64,000 bases of DNA from Kocuria rosea (GCF_023715525.1 NZ_JAMBOG010000010.1:1-64000); one strand, 5' to 3'; counted from the stretch's first letter, positions 8,032 through 19,599 are shown. Translations and numbers: made by a program. The notes: a model not told the origin generated them from the sequence alone.

Positions 8032-8913
8032 ATGTTCTTCCACCAGCAGAAACTCCAGTACAACGCCACCCCCGAGGCCCCGGACGCGGTCTACGCGCGC
8101 AAGCTGCAGGAGGTGATCGGCGGGCAGTACGGCGAGATCACCGTCGCCATGCAGTACAGCTTCCAGGCCTGGAACGCCCACATCCCCGGCAAGTACCGTG
8201 ACCTGCTCTTCGGCACGGCGGCCGAGGAGTTCGGCCACATCGAGATGCTCGCCACGATGGTCGCGCAGCTGCTCGAGAAGGCCCCGCTGGGCATCACCGA
8301 CGAGGCCGTGCAGGGCGACCCGGCCGTGGCCGCCGTGATCGGCGGGACGGACCTCCAGCACGCCATCGTCGCCGGGGCCGGCGCGCGGCCGGTCGACTCC
8401 ATGGGCAACCCGTGGCAGGGGTCCTTCGTCACCGCCAGCGGCAACCTCCTGGCCGACATGACGGCCAACGTCAACGCCGAGATGCAGGGCCGCCTGCAGG
8501 TGGCCCGGCTCTACCACATGACCGACGACCACGGGATCCGGGACATGCTCTCGTTCCTGCTGGCCCGCGACACCATGCACCAGAACCAGTGGATGGCCGC
8601 GGTCAAGGAGCTGCAGGAGGACGGGCTGGAGCAGATGCCGGTGCCGTCGAACTTCCCGCAGTCGAAGGAGGCCACGGAGTTCTCCTACGACTACTACAAC
8701 TTCTCGGACGGCGCGGCCGCCGCGGACGGCTCGTGGGCCTCCGGCCCCACCCCGGACGGCAAGGGCACCTTCGGCTACAAGGCGGAGCCCATGGCCGGCG
8801 TGCCCATGCCCCCTCCCACGCACCCGGACGCCCGCTTCTACGGCACCACCGAGGTCCCCAACGCCGTCGAGAAGGCCGCCGGCACCCTCCAGGACAAGCT
8901 CAAGAAGGAGTAG
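8032..8913 (+). CDS. Manganese catalase
   Basis: This di-manganese catalase disproportionates hydrogen peroxide in the cytoplasm without heme. The 293-residue protein is a four-helix-bundle enzyme. The first helix pair contains YGEITVAMQYSFQAWN with the first glutamate ligand, and FGTAAEEFGHIEMLATM with the EExxH metal motif. NVNAEMQGRLQVARLYHMTDD and LARDTMHQNQWMAAVKEL give the second glutamate-histidine set. The C-terminal third is a Gly/Pro/Tyr-rich arm typical of the family. A GGAGG ribosome site at 8022-8026 fixes the ATG. It has its own promoter region and ends in a strong hairpin, so it is probably monocistronic. Confidence 0.95.
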   Translation: MFFHQQKLQYNATPEAPDAVYARKLQEVIGGQYGEITVAMQYSFQAWNAHIPGKYRDLLFGTAAEEFGHIEMLATMVAQLLEKAPLGITDEAVQGDPAVAAVIGGTDLQHAIVAGAGARPVDSMGNPWQGSFVTASGNLLADMTANVNAEMQGRLQVARLYHMTDDHGIRDMLSFLLARDTMHQNQWMAAVKELQEDGLEQMPVPSNFPQSKEATEFSYDYYNFSDGAAAADGSWASGPTPDGKGTFGYKAEPMAGVPMPPPTHPDARFYGTTEVPNAVEKAAGTLQDKLKKE

Positions 8914-8952
8914 CGCCCGGCCGGACGCCCCGCCGGGGAGTGTCCCCGCAGG

Positions 8953-8998
8953 CGCGCAGGGGCCCGGGACGGCGACCGCCGTCCCGGGCCCCTGCGCG
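8953..8998. terminator. Perfect 21-bp hairpin between convergent genes
   Basis: Arms 8953-8973 and 8978-8998 are exactly complementary around a GACC loop. It lies between the Mn-catalase (+) and the MBL hydrolase (-), so it can stop transcription from both sides. Confidence 0.8.
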
Positions 8999-9054
8999 TG
9001 CCCGGCAGCACCGGGCCACGGCCTCGGGTCGGGGCACCGGCTCCGGGCGTGCGG

Positions 9055-9798
9055 TCAGTGGGCGCCGACGGCGAGGGCGTGGCGCACCGCGGCCTCGGCG
9101 CCCTCGGCCCAGGGCTCGCCGTGGCCGGGCAGGACCGTGCGGGCGCCCGTGGCGGCGACCGCGTCGAGGGAGGCCAGGGCCGTGGCCGTGTCGCTGGTCG
9201 CGGCCGAGGCGACGATCTGCGGGCCCCGCCGGCCGGTGTACGGGTCGAGGGTGACCAGCGCGTCCCCGCTGAGGACGGTGCCCCGGCCGGGCAGGTCGAG
9301 CACGCAGTGCCCGTCGGTGTGACCGGGGGTGTGCACGACGACGGGCCGGCCCGGCACCGGCAGGGGGCTGCCGGTCTCCAGCGGACGGAGCACGCGCACG
9401 CCCTTGACGCTCAGCGCTCCGGCGAGCGCCATCCGGCCGAGCAGCGGCAGGGAGCGCGGGTGGCCCAGCGGGTAGAGGAAGCGGTTGCGCTGGGGCCGGT
9501 AGCGGTACGGGTGGGCGGCCAGCCGCGCGTCGGCGGGGTGGCCGAGCACGGGCAGCCCCCACTCGTCCTGCGCGCGGCGGGCGAAGCCCACGTGGTCGAA
9601 GTGCCCGTGGGTGAGCACGAGCGCCTTGACGTCCTCGGGCCGCCGGCCGAGCTCCTCGAGCCCGGCCAGGAGCATGGGCCACATGCTGGGCAGTCCCGCG
9701 TCCACGAGGGTCAGGCCGTCCTCGTCCTCGACCAGGTAGCAGTTGACGTGGGCGTGGGTGATGAGGTGGACGCCGTCGGCGACTCCGGAGGTGAACAT
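9055..9798 (-). CDS. MBL-fold metallo-hydrolase
   Basis: The 247-residue protein shows the beta-lactamase-fold metal site THGHFDHVG (HxHxDH) at about residue 63. HTPGHTDGHCVL and SGDALVTL supply the next histidine and aspartate ligands, and VLPGHGEPW the last histidine. It probably binds two zinc or iron ions. Members include glyoxalase II, lactonases and persulfide dioxygenases; nothing here decides among them. The insert of basic residues in the middle (YRYRPQRNRFLYPLG) is not a standard domain. It is followed on the same strand by the glycosyltransferase 15 bases upstream, so the two are likely one operon. Confidence 0.88.
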   Translation of the reverse strand: MFTSGVADGVHLITHAHVNCYLVEDEDGLTLVDAGLPSMWPMLLAGLEELGRRPEDVKALVLTHGHFDHVGFARRAQDEWGLPVLGHPADARLAAHPYRYRPQRNRFLYPLGHPRSLPLLGRMALAGALSVKGVRVLRPLETGSPLPVPGRPVVVHTPGHTDGHCVLDLPGRGTVLSGDALVTLDPYTGRRGPQIVASAATSDTATALASLDAVAATGARTVLPGHGEPWAEGAEAAVRHALAVGAH

Positions 9799-9813
9799 GG
9801 GACTCCTCGGTGG

Positions 9814-10839
9814 TCAGTGGGTCGGTGGGAGCGGGACGGGGGCGGCCGCCGCCGCGTCGTCGGCGGGGCCGGGGCGCCCGCGCAGCCGGCGGCGCAGGGC
9901 CGCCCTGGAGTGCCCGGCCGTGCGCAGGCGGGCCCCCGCGTAGGGCACGCCGCCGCGCAGCCGCGCCCCCACGGCCGCCCACACGCACACGGCGCGCTCG
10001 AGGAGCCACACGGGCGCCCACGCCACGGTGCCGGCGGGGAAGACCGCCCGTCCGCCCGCGCGGCGGCGCCCGGCCTCCGCGACCCCGCACGCCAGCACCC
10101 CCAGGGCGGCGAGGCGGGCCGGCCGGCGCGCGGCCCAGCCGAGGAGGGGCAGCAGGGACAGCTCGGCGGCCAGGCGCCCGGGCTGGGCGAAGTCGTCGTA
10201 GGCCTGCCGCACCCGCTGGCCGAGGAAGTGGGCGGCGCTCGGCGGGATCCGGCCGACGTACAGGTCGGGGGCCCGCACCTCCCGGCCCCCCGCGGCGGTG
10301 ATCGTGCGGATCAGCTCGAGGTTCTCGAACAGCACGTCGCCGTCGTAGCCGCCCGCCCCCAGCAGCGCCGAGCGGCGCACGCCGAGGGTCCCGGGGTAGT
10401 CGGCGCCGAGGGCGCGGTTGAACAGGGTGCGGGCGGTGTCCCAGCGGGCGTGCCAGGGCAGTTCCAGGAAGTAGTTCTGCGGGCGGACCAGCTCCGCCCG
10501 CCCCAGCAGCCCGACCACCCGCTGGAGGGCCTCCCGGGTGTAGCGCACGTCGTCGTCGGCGAGGACGATCCGCTCCTGCGCCACCCGCCGCACCCCGGTC
10601 ATGACCCCCGCCACCTTGCCGTTGGCCCCGGGCCACGGCTCGGGGCGCAGGAGCTGCACCGCGTCCGGGAGGGCGCGGCGGTGGGCGGCGAAGAGCTCGT
10701 CGGCGGACCCGTCGACGACCGTGACCGGCACCCACTGCACGACCTCGGCGAGGTAGCGGGCCAGCTCGTCCAGGGCCGCGTCGTCGCTCCACTTCAGCGG
10801 CAGGACGTAGTGGGCGTCGGCGAGCGGGGGCAGGGCCAT
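9814..10839 (-). CDS. Family 2-like glycosyltransferase
   Basis: The 341-residue protein resembles GT-A glycosyltransferases. Near the N terminus WVPVTVVDGSADE gives the nucleotide-binding strand. PGANGKVAGVMTGVRRV then IVLADDDVRYTREAL (about residues 89-103) contain the DDD metal-binding motif. Later FLELPWHARWDTAR and PGTLGVRRSAL fit the acceptor side. A weakly hydrophobic C-terminal part suggests membrane association. Acceptor and sugar are unknown. GAAGGA 9 bases upstream supports the ATG at 10839. It precedes the MBL hydrolase in a probable two-gene operon. Confidence 0.8.
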   Translation of the reverse strand: MALPPLADAHYVLPLKWSDDAALDELARYLAEVVQWVPVTVVDGSADELFAAHRRALPDAVQLLRPEPWPGANGKVAGVMTGVRRVAQERIVLADDDVRYTREALQRVVGLLGRAELVRPQNYFLELPWHARWDTARTLFNRALGADYPGTLGVRRSALLGAGGYDGDVLFENLELIRTITAAGGREVRAPDLYVGRIPPSAAHFLGQRVRQAYDDFAQPGRLAAELSLLPLLGWAARRPARLAALGVLACGVAEAGRRRAGGRAVFPAGTVAWAPVWLLERAVCVWAAVGARLRGGVPYAGARLRTAGHSRAALRRRLRGRPGPADDAAAAAPVPLPPTH

Positions 10840-10922
10840 GGGCGGGGGTCCTTCGCGGCGTGGGCTCTTGATAAGGGCACTGATGGTGGTGTCCCGATCA
10901 TGCGCCCGCGCCGGGACGGCGG

Positions 10923-11636
10923 TCAAGCCGGGGACTGCTCCGCGAGGGCCTCGGCGACGACCTCGGCGACGGCCTGGCTGGACTGCGGGTTCTGGCCGCT
11001 GACGAGGTTGGCGTCGCGCACGACGTGGCTGGACCAGGCGGGGCCGGTCTCCACGACGGCGCCCTGCTCGCGCAGCGCGGTCTCGACGAACCAGGGGGTG
11101 TTCTCGCCGGTGCCGCCGCCGAGCTCCTCCTCGTTGGTGAACACGGTCATCCGGCGGCCGGTGAAGACGAACGCCCCGTCCTCGTCCACGGCGCTGAGCA
11201 GCCCGGCGGGACCGTGGCAGAAGGGCGCGACGATCCGGCCCGCCCGGTCCGCCTCGGCCAGCAGGCGCCCGAGGTCGGCGTCCTGGTGGAGATCGGCCAT
11301 GGGCCCGTGGCCGCCGGGCAGCACGAGGGCGTCGTAGTGGCCGCCGTCCACGTCGCCGAGCACGAGGGGGACGGCCAGCTCCGCGTCGATCCGCTGGAGG
11401 TAGGCGCGGAACTCGTCGGCCCGCTCCTGGCCGCCGGTCATCTCCGGGGCGAAGCTCGCCCGGTCCACGGTGGGGGCGACGCCGCCGGGGGTGGCGATGT
11501 CGACGTCGTGGCCGGCCTCGCGCAGGACGCGGTGGGCGACGACCAGCTCCTCGGCCCAGAAGCCGGTGGGGTGCTCGGTGCCGTCGCGCATGGTGAGGGA
11601 GTCGGCGGCGGAGACGATCATGAGGACGTGTGCCAT
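10923..11636 (-). CDS. DJ-1/PfpI family class I glutamine amidotransferase-like protein
   Basis: The 237-residue protein belongs to the DJ-1/PfpI superfamily, close to Hsp31-type chaperone/glyoxalase III proteins. YDALVLPGGHGPMADL (about residues 96-111) precedes the nucleophile elbow APFCHGPAGLL with the reactive cysteine near residue 140. An acidic residue that tunes the cysteine is expected early on (ELAVPLVLGDVDGG region). Such proteins detoxify methylglyoxal or act as holdases. SGQNPQSSQAVAE near the C terminus is characteristic of this branch. The ATG at 11636 is the conserved start. It lies 50 bases downstream of the aldo/keto reductase gene, likely the same transcript. Confidence 0.88.
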   Translation of the reverse strand: MAHVLMIVSAADSLTMRDGTEHPTGFWAEELVVAHRVLREAGHDVDIATPGGVAPTVDRASFAPEMTGGQERADEFRAYLQRIDAELAVPLVLGDVDGGHYDALVLPGGHGPMADLHQDADLGRLLAEADRAGRIVAPFCHGPAGLLSAVDEDGAFVFTGRRMTVFTNEEELGGGTGENTPWFVETALREQGAVVETGPAWSSHVVRDANLVSGQNPQSSQAVAEVVAEALAEQSPA

Positions 11637-11686
11637 GGGAGTGCTCCTTGCAGGGGTCGTGGACGGGGCGGGCCGGTGCGGCGGCG

Positions 11687-12559
11687 TCAGGCGGCGGCGG
11701 TGAGCTCCGCGTAGGTGGCGTCGTCGAGCTGGAGCCGGGCGGCGCCCATGTTCTCCTCGAGGTGCTCCAGGGACGCCGTGCCGGGGATGGGCATGATCAC
11801 CGGGGAGTGGTGCAGCAGCCAGGCGAGGGCGACCTGCGAGGCCGTGGCGCCGAGGCGCTCGGCGGCCCGGTCCACGGGACCGCCGGGGCGGGCGAGGTCG
11901 CCGGCGGAGATGGGCGCCCACGGGATGAACCCGATGCCGTGCTCGGCGCAGTGCTCGAGGACGTCCTGCGAGCTGCGGTCGGTGAGGTTGTAGCGGTTCT
12001 GCACGGTGGCGACGGTGAAGTGCTCCTGGGCCGCCCGGATCTGGTCCACGCCCACCTCGGAGAGCCCGAGCGCCCGCACCTTGCCCTCCTCCTGCAGCGC
12101 GCGCAGGACGGCGAACTGTTCCTCCGCGGGGACGGTGGGGTCGATCCGGTGCAGCTGGAGCAGGTCGAGGGCCTCGACCCGCAGCTTGCGCAGGCTCAGC
12201 TCGGCCTGCTGGCGCAGGTACTCGGGCCGGCCCAGCGGGATCCACCGGCGGGGACCGGTGCGGGCGAAGCCGACCTTGGTCGCGATCCGGACGCCCTCGG
12301 GGTAGGGGTGCAGGGCCTCGGCGATGATCTGCTCGCTGACGTCGGGGCCGTACGCGTCGGCGGTGTCGACGAAGTCGACGCCCAGCTCCACGGCGCGGCG
12401 CACCACCCGCACGGCGTTGGCGCGGTCGGCGGGCTCGCCCCACACGCCCTCGCCGACGATGCGCATGGCGCCGAAGCCGAGGCGGTGGACCGTGCCGAGG
12501 TCCTGGAGGTCGATGGTGCCGGGCACTGCTCGGGTGCCGGCCGGGGTGCTGTCCGTCAT
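11687..12559 (-). CDS. Aldo/keto reductase
   Basis: The 290-residue protein is an NADPH-dependent TIM-barrel oxidoreductase. GFGAMRI opens the barrel. [21 protein letters not shown] carries the catalytic aspartate and tyrosine, IATKVGF the lysine, and LLQLHRIDP the histidine. VRALGLSEV and [15 protein letters not shown] follow, and [17 protein letters not shown] binds the cofactor. The catalytic tetrad is complete. Substrates are probably small aldehydes. It lies upstream of the DJ-1/PfpI gene, and both could deal with reactive carbonyls. The SDR gene is divergent, 171 bases away. Confidence 0.92.
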   Translation of the reverse strand: MTDSTPAGTRAVPGTIDLQDLGTVHRLGFGAMRIVGEGVWGEPADRANAVRVVRRAVELGVDFVDTADAYGPDVSEQIIAEALHPYPEGVRIATKVGFARTGPRRWIPLGRPEYLRQQAELSLRKLRVEALDLLQLHRIDPTVPAEEQFAVLRALQEEGKVRALGLSEVGVDQIRAAQEHFTVATVQNRYNLTDRSSQDVLEHCAEHGIGFIPWAPISAGDLARPGGPVDRAAERLGATASQVALAWLLHHSPVIMPIPGTASLEHLEENMGAARLQLDDATYAELTAAA

Positions 12560-12730
12560 GTCCGCCGCAACCCGGCGGCGCCCGACGTTATTCCGATCAC
12601 GCCGGCACCGGCGGGAGCTCCCCGGGTGCCGACCGCGCCGCCCGTTCCCCGGGCGCCGGACGGTGGGTAGCCTGAGCGGCGGGACGCACCCGCGGCCCGC
12701 CCCGCACCACCCCGCCCAGGAGGGAGCCCC

Positions 12731-13606
12731 ATGGAGCCCAGCACCGAGCCGCGCACCATCGTCGTCACCGGCGCCAGCGACGGCATCGGGGCCGCCGCCG
12801 TCCGGGAGCTCGCGCGGCGGGGCCACGAGGTCGTCGTCGTCGGCCGCTCGCCCGCCAAGACCGCCGCGGTCGCCCGCCCGCTGGGGGCGCGGCACTTCTC
12901 GGCGGACTTCGCGCGCCTGGACGAGGTGCGCGGGCTGGGCGCCCAGCTGCGCTCGGCCCTGCCGCGCATCGACGTGCTCGTCAACAACGCGGGCGGCATC
13001 TTCGACCGGCCCGAGCGCACCGCGGACGGGCTCGAGCGGACCTTCCAGGTCAACCACCTGGCGCCGTTCCTGCTCACCCACCTGCTGCTGGAGCCGCTGC
13101 GGGCGGGCACCGGCGCGGTGGTGAACACGTCGAGCATCGCCGCCCGGATCGGGCGCCTGGACCTCCGGGGCATGGACGAGCTGGACGGGTTCGGCGGCCC
13201 GGGCGGCCGCCGGGCGTGGTCCCCGCACCGGGCCTACGGCGACTCCAAGCTCGCCAACGTCCTGTTCACGCGCGGGCTCGAGCGCCACCACGGGGACCGC
13301 GGGCTGGCCGCCGCGGCGTTCCACCCCGGCGGGGTGGCCACCAACTTCGCCTCCTCCACGACCACGGCCCTGGGCCTGCTCTACCGCACCCGGCTGGGGC
13401 GGCGCCTGATGATCACCCCGGAGCAGGGCGCGGACACGCTCGTCTGGCTCGCCGAAGGCACCCCCGGGCGGGACTGGGCGTCGGGGGCGTACTACGAGAA
13501 GCGCCGGCCGGCCCGCACCAATCCCCGCGCCGGCGACGACGCCCTGGTGGACGCCCTCTGGGAGCGCAGCGCCCGGCTCGCCGGCCTCAGCGGCCGCGCA
13601 GGCTGA
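12731..13606 (+). CDS. Short-chain dehydrogenase/reductase
   Basis: The 291-residue protein is a classical-type [17 protein letters not shown] is the TGxxxGIG cofactor motif, and [14 protein letters not shown] the NNAG motif. VVNTSSIAA provides the serine and [10 protein letters not shown] the YxxxK pair. It resembles retinol dehydrogenase or WW-domain oxidoreductase-like bacterial SDRs, with unknown substrate. An AGGAGGGAG ribosome site at 12718-12726 fixes the ATG. Its last 20 bases overlap the 3' end of the convergent dNMP kinase-like gene. Confidence 0.92.
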   Translation: MEPSTEPRTIVVTGASDGIGAAAVRELARRGHEVVVVGRSPAKTAAVARPLGARHFSADFARLDEVRGLGAQLRSALPRIDVLVNNAGGIFDRPERTADGLERTFQVNHLAPFLLTHLLLEPLRAGTGAVVNTSSIAARIGRLDLRGMDELDGFGGPGGRRAWSPHRAYGDSKLANVLFTRGLERHHGDRGLAAAAFHPGGVATNFASSTTTALGLLYRTRLGRRLMITPEQGADTLVWLAEGTPGRDWASGAYYEKRRPARTNPRAGDDALVDALWERSARLAGLSGRAG

Positions 13607-14216
13607 GCACCAGGGCGTCCACCTTCTGCTCCAGCTGCTCGATCGTCCCGTCGTTGACGATCGTGGCCGTGATCCACCGCGGGTCGATGCCGGCCTCTGA
13701 GGCGTGCGGGTCGGCGCTCCCCCCGGCCCCCGGGCGCACCACGTGCACCACCCGCCCGCCCGCGGCCACGACGGCCTCGGCCTCGACGTCGAAGCGCACG
13801 TCCGTGAACACGACCCGTCCGCCCAGCCGGCGGGCGGCCGCCAGACCGCGCTGCGCCCACACCGTCTCCCCGAAGACCGCCTTGCCCGCCTCGTTGCCCA
13901 CGCGCTGGAGCAGGACCCGGATCTCCCGGTGCACCGGGTCGCGCTCCTCGTCCTTGAGCCGGTCCCAGTCCCCGCCGACCTCGGCCAGCACCGTGGACAG
14001 GCGCAGGAGGGCGTCCCCGCGCCGGCCGACGAGCGGGTCCAGCTTCGTGAGGAACAGCCGCAGCGGATCGGCGAACGCCACCCGCGAGTAGCCGTGGGCC
14101 GCCACGAGCCGGGCCCCGCACGTGTCCTTGCCCGCCTGCTTGCGCCCGTGCAGCCCGATCAGCTCCACACCGCCGGGGTCGTCCGCGCCCGTGTCCGTGC
14201 CCGTGTCCGCGCCCAT
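13587..14216 (-). CDS. Deoxynucleoside monophosphate kinase-like P-loop protein
   Basis: The 209-residue protein has a P-loop-type motif [13 protein letters not shown] (about residues 22-34), the form seen in phage-type deoxynucleotide monophosphate kinases. [19 protein letters not shown] follows, then [22 protein letters not shown] and [16 protein letters not shown]. In the family these contact the base and act as Walker B. The likely reaction is phosphorylation of dNMP to dNDP. Such genes occur in phages and as chromosomal genes in Actinobacteria; no other phage gene is nearby. The ATG at 14216 gives a run of Thr/Gly/Asp before the domain; a later start is possible. Confidence 0.7.
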   Translation of the reverse strand: MGADTGTDTGADDPGGVELIGLHGRKQAGKDTCGARLVAAHGYSRVAFADPLRLFLTKLDPLVGRRGDALLRLSTVLAEVGGDWDRLKDEERDPVHREIRVLLQRVGNEAGKAVFGETVWAQRGLAAARRLGGRVVFTDVRFDVEAEAVVAAGGRVVHVVRPGAGGSADPHASEAGIDPRWITATIVNDGTIEQLEQKVDALVLSLRGR

Positions 14217-14300
14217 GGTCAGCCTCCTCGGTCGTGCCGGCACCGTTGCCAGCCTACGAACCGCCGCCCGGCACCGCACCTGACGCATCGCACCAACTTT

Positions 14301-14325
14301 TTGCACTATGATGCCGAGAGTGCAA
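14301..14325 (+). promoter_or_regulatory. Palindromic TetR operator over the tetR-MFS promoter
   Basis: TTGCACT at 14301-14307 and AGTGCAA at 14319-14325 form a perfect 7-base inverted repeat with an 11-base spacer. The left arm also serves as a -35-like TTGCAC, with ATTAAT at 14325-14330 as -10 at 18-base spacing. A repressor here would block its own operon. Confidence 0.7.
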
Positions 14326-14329
14326 TTAA

Positions 14330-16621
<2,292 letters not shown>

Positions 16622-16631
16622 GCGCCCCCGC

Positions 16632-16691
16632 CCGGGCACGGCACGAGGCCCTGCCCGCCGTGGGCGGGCGGGGCCTCCTCGTCGTGCCCGG
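16632..16691. terminator. Long imperfect GC hairpin between convergent genes
   Basis: CCGGGCACGGCACGAGGCC on the left pairs with the stretch ending GTCGTGCCCGG on the right, with a few mismatches. It lies between the MFS pump (+) and the HNH protein (-). Confidence 0.65.
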
Positions 16692-16727
16692 GCCGTCCCG
16701 GGGCGCAGCGGAGGAGCCGCGGGACGC

Positions 16728-17792
16728 TCACGGGTTCTCGCAGCCGACCCCGTCGCCGTTGCCGTCCAGGCGCGGCTGCCAGCGGGGATGCGCCGGCGTG
16801 AGGTGCGAGAGCCCGTCGGCGTAGACCGCCGAGCAGTGGGGGTACGGATCCGTGGGGGCCGGGGACGGGGTGGCCGGCCCGGGCGCGGTCGGCTCCGGCG
16901 CGGCCCCCGGTCCGGTCACCGGCCCCGCCCCTGGCGCGGGCTCGGGGTCCGCGGGCACGACCTGACCGGGGCACTCCCCCAGCACCTGGCCCATCGCGTC
17001 CTTCTCCGCGGCGGTCACCCACAGCCCGTACCCGGCCTTCACCGCGATCTGGCGCGCGACGTAGTCGCAGCGGAACGCCCGGTTCGGCGGCAGCCACGTG
17101 GCGGCGTCGCCGTCGCCCTTGGCCTGGTTCGTGGGCCCGTCGACCGCGAGCAGGTTGAGCGGGTCGTTGGCGAAGCGGGCCCGGGTGCCGGCGTCGAGCT
17201 GCCGGGCGCCCTTCTGCCAGGCGTCGGAGAGCGCGACGACGTGGTCGACCTGGACGTCGGAGGAGGTGGCCGGCCCGCGCACGAAGTCGATCGTGGTGGC
17301 GGTGTAGGGATCGAGCAGGGTGCCCGAGAGCACCGTGCACCCGTCGCTGCCGGCCCGGTGCACGACGTCGACCAGGTCCCGGGCGAGCACGTCGTTGCGG
17401 GTGTCGCAGCCGTTGCCGTCCACGTCCTGCCAGGCCGGGCCGAACTGCTCCCGGTCGTAGCCGGCCCTCGGCGCCCGGCCCTTCACGGCGAGCGTCTCCA
17501 GGGCGGCGGCCGCCGTGGCGGGCCCGCCGCCCGTGGACGCGGCGGGTGCCGTCGCGCTCGCCGGGGGTTCCGGCGGGTCCGCGGTCCCGGCCGGCACGGG
17601 CGCGGCCGAGGGCGCCGCCGTCGCCGGGGCGGGATCGTCCGGCGGGCCGGCGGTGGTCGCGCCGACCGGGCCCGCGCAGCCGGTGAGCGCCAGGACCGCC
17701 GCGCCCAGCGGCACGGCGAGGGTGGCGCGGATCCGACGGCGGGGCGCCGGGGCGCGGAGCACGGACGGGCGCGGGGCGGTGCAGCGGGGCAC
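16728..17792 (-). CDS. Exported HNH-family (DUF1524) nuclease lipoprotein with Excalibur domain
   Basis: The 354-residue protein has a basic N terminus and hydrophobic helix ending in the lipobox LTGC (about residue 39). A Pro/Ala/Thr-rich linker follows to about residue 95. The DUF1524/HNH core then spans roughly residues 110-250: DVQVDHVVALSDAWQKG holds the catalytic DH, and FANDPLNLLAVDGPTNQAKG completes the finger. A second Pro-rich linker leads to a C-terminal Excalibur-type calcium motif (DGNGDGVGCENP). It should be a surface or secreted DNase. GTG at 17792 is chosen because GGAGG lies 8 bases upstream. Related proteins serve in nutrient DNA degradation. Confidence 0.88.
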   Translation of the reverse strand: MPRCTAPRPSVLRAPAPRRRIRATLAVPLGAAVLALTGCAGPVGATTAGPPDDPAPATAAPSAAPVPAGTADPPEPPASATAPAASTGGGPATAAAALETLAVKGRAPRAGYDREQFGPAWQDVDGNGCDTRNDVLARDLVDVVHRAGSDGCTVLSGTLLDPYTATTIDFVRGPATSSDVQVDHVVALSDAWQKGARQLDAGTRARFANDPLNLLAVDGPTNQAKGDGDAATWLPPNRAFRCDYVARQIAVKAGYGLWVTAAEKDAMGQVLGECPGQVVPADPEPAPGAGPVTGPGAAPEPTAPGPATPSPAPTDPYPHCSAVYADGLSHLTPAHPRWQPRLDGNGDGVGCENP

Positions 17793-18027
17793 GGGGTCGA
17801 CCTCCGGGGGCAGGTGCGAATGCGAATGCAGAGTCCACCGTAGGCCCGGTCCCCGGCGCTGCGCGAGCCGGTCACGGGTCGTGACGCGTCGTGGCGAGAT
17901 CCTCCGCGCCGGACCGCGCGGGCGGCGCCGGGAATAGGCCCCTGCCCCACCGGGTTGTCGGGGGAACACCCCGCTGCCGCCTCTCGCGCGCGGCGGTCCC
18001 ACCGCACTTCCGAGGAGCCGAGAACCC

Positions 18028-18333
18028 ATGGCCACCGACTACGACGCCCCGCGCACGGGCCCCGACGACGACGACGCCGGCGAGTCGCTCGAGGTGATCC
18101 AGGCGCAGCGCAGCGCGCCCGCCCAGAGCCCGGCGATCGACGTCGACGACGCCGACACCGCGGAGGGCATCGACCTGCCCGGGGCGGACCTCTCCCACGA
18201 GGAGCTGCTCATCCAGGTCGTGCCCGAGCGGGAGGACGAGTTCACCTGCATGTCCTGCTTCCTGGTCCACCACCGCAGCCAGCTCGCCCGCGAGGAGAAC
18301 GGCAACAAGTACTGCACCGACTGCGAGGGCTGA
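18028..18333 (+). CDS. DUF4193 family small zinc-ribbon-like protein
   Basis: The 101-residue protein is acidic in its N-terminal two thirds and ends in a cysteine cluster: FTCMSCFLVHHRSQLA then YCTDCEG, a CxxC-x(n)-CxxC arrangement that could hold one zinc. The LPGADLSHEEL segment just before is typical of the DUF4193 family. The family is widespread in Actinobacteria and functionally unassigned; a comparison with RbpA-like or DksA-like RNA polymerase-binding proteins is tempting but unproven. A GAGGAG motif lies upstream of the ATG. Confidence 0.9.
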   Translation: MATDYDAPRTGPDDDDAGESLEVIQAQRSAPAQSPAIDVDDADTAEGIDLPGADLSHEELLIQVVPEREDEFTCMSCFLVHHRSQLAREENGNKYCTDCEG

Positions 18334-18380
18334 CCGGCGCCGGCACGGGCCGGCCGTCCGTGGGCGGCGGCCGGGCACCG

Positions 18381-18386
18381 TAGGGT
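18381..18386 (+). promoter_or_regulatory. -10 box for leaderless GAF-SpoIIE gene
   Basis: TAGGGT ends 6 bases before the ATG at 18393, so the message is probably leaderless. The same promoter sequence context (GGGCACxGTAGGG) is preserved ahead of the decayed copy at 33054. Confidence 0.55.
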
Positions 18387-18392
18387 GGATGC

Positions 18393-19574
18393 ATGTCGAT
18401 CGATGCTGTGGAGCGCGCCGAGGACGCCCGGGTGGAGGCGCTGCACGCCCTCCAGGTGCTGGACACCCCGCGGGAGGAGCGCTACGACCGGATCGTGCGC
18501 CTGGCCCAGCAGGTCTTCGACGTGCCGATGGCCGCGATCAACCTCATCGACGCCGACCGGCAGTGGACCAAGGCCGAGGTCGGCCTCGACGGGCTGGAGA
18601 GCATCCCCCCGGGCGACTCCATGTGCCGCCACACCGTGCGCTCCCCCGGGACGCTGGTGGTGCCCGACACCACCGTCGACCCCCGCTTCCGCGCCAACCG
18701 CTTCGTCGTCGGCGACGAGCGCATCCGCTTCTACGCGGGCCAGCCCGTCCACGCCCCCGGCGGGGAGGCGGTGGGCACCCTGTGCCTGTTCGCCACCGAC
18801 CCGCGGGAGCTCAGCGGCCGGGACCGGCAGATGCTCCAGGAGATGGCCGGGTGGGTCGAGCGCGAACTCGTCGCCCAGCAGGAGCTCGACCGCGCGGCCC
18901 AGGTCCAGCAGGTCCTCATGCCCGCCACCGCCCCGGTCGTCGACGGCTACGAGCTCGCCGGGCGGTGCGTGCCCACCCAGGCCATCGGCGGGGACTTCTT
19001 CGCCTGGCACACCCTGCCCGGCGGGGCCCTGCAGCTGCACGTGGCCGACGTGATGGGCAAGGGCATCCCCGCGGCCCTGATCGCCGCCTCGGTGCGGGCC
19101 ATGCTGGTGGGCGCGGCCCAGTTCAACGACCAGGCCGCCACCGTCCACCGCACCGCCACCGCCGCCGAGGAGCTGCTGTCGGCCACCGGGGCGTTCGTCA
19201 CCGCCTTCTCCGCCCGCCTGGACCCGGCCACCGGGGTGCTGGACTACATCGACGCCGGGCACGGGCTGGCCTTCGTCTTCGGTCCCCACGGGTACCGCCG
19301 GCTGCACCGCTCCGGGCCCCCGATCGGGATCTTCCCCGAGACCACCTGGCCGCTGCACACCACCACCCTGGCCCCCGGGGAGCTGCTGGTGGTGGTCTCC
19401 GACGGGTTCCTGGACTTCTTCCCCACCCTCGGGCACACCCTGGAGGCGGCCGCCCGGGCCGGGCTGGCCGAGGCCACCGCGGCCCGAGTGGTGGACCGGG
19501 CCATCGCCTACGCCCGCACCCGGGGCCACCCCGACGACGTCACCGTCCTGGCCCTGCGCCGCGAGCCCGCCTGA
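18393..19574 (+). CDS. GAF-domain PP2C/SpoIIE-type serine phosphatase
   Basis: The 393-residue protein combines a sensory GAF domain (about residues 20-160) with a PPM/SpoIIE phosphatase domain (about 180-390). The GAF part runs from LDTPREERYDRIVRLAQQVF through FYAGQPVHAPGGEAVGTLCLF. The phosphatase part shows GRCVPTQAIGGDFFAW with a metal aspartate, LHVADVMGKGIPAAL with the DxxGKG motif, YIDAGHGLAF, and SDGFLDFF. Such proteins dephosphorylate anti-sigma-factor antagonists and feed general stress responses. No partner anti-sigma gene is seen nearby. Transcription appears leaderless. A broken paralogue lies at 32508-33054. Confidence 0.92.
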   Translation: MSIDAVERAEDARVEALHALQVLDTPREERYDRIVRLAQQVFDVPMAAINLIDADRQWTKAEVGLDGLESIPPGDSMCRHTVRSPGTLVVPDTTVDPRFRANRFVVGDERIRFYAGQPVHAPGGEAVGTLCLFATDPRELSGRDRQMLQEMAGWVERELVAQQELDRAAQVQQVLMPATAPVVDGYELAGRCVPTQAIGGDFFAWHTLPGGALQLHVADVMGKGIPAALIAASVRAMLVGAAQFNDQAATVHRTATAAEELLSATGAFVTAFSARLDPATGVLDYIDAGHGLAFVFGPHGYRRLHRSGPPIGIFPETTWPLHTTTLAPGELLVVVSDGFLDFFPTLGHTLEAAARAGLAEATAARVVDRAIAYARTRGHPDDVTVLALRREPA

Positions 19575-19599
19575 CGCCGGCCGCCGTCAGGACCGGCGC

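Noticed and set aside
13587-14216. Prophage origin of the dNMP kinase-like gene
   Set aside because: No integrase, structural phage gene or attachment repeat is nearby, and composition matches the neighbours.
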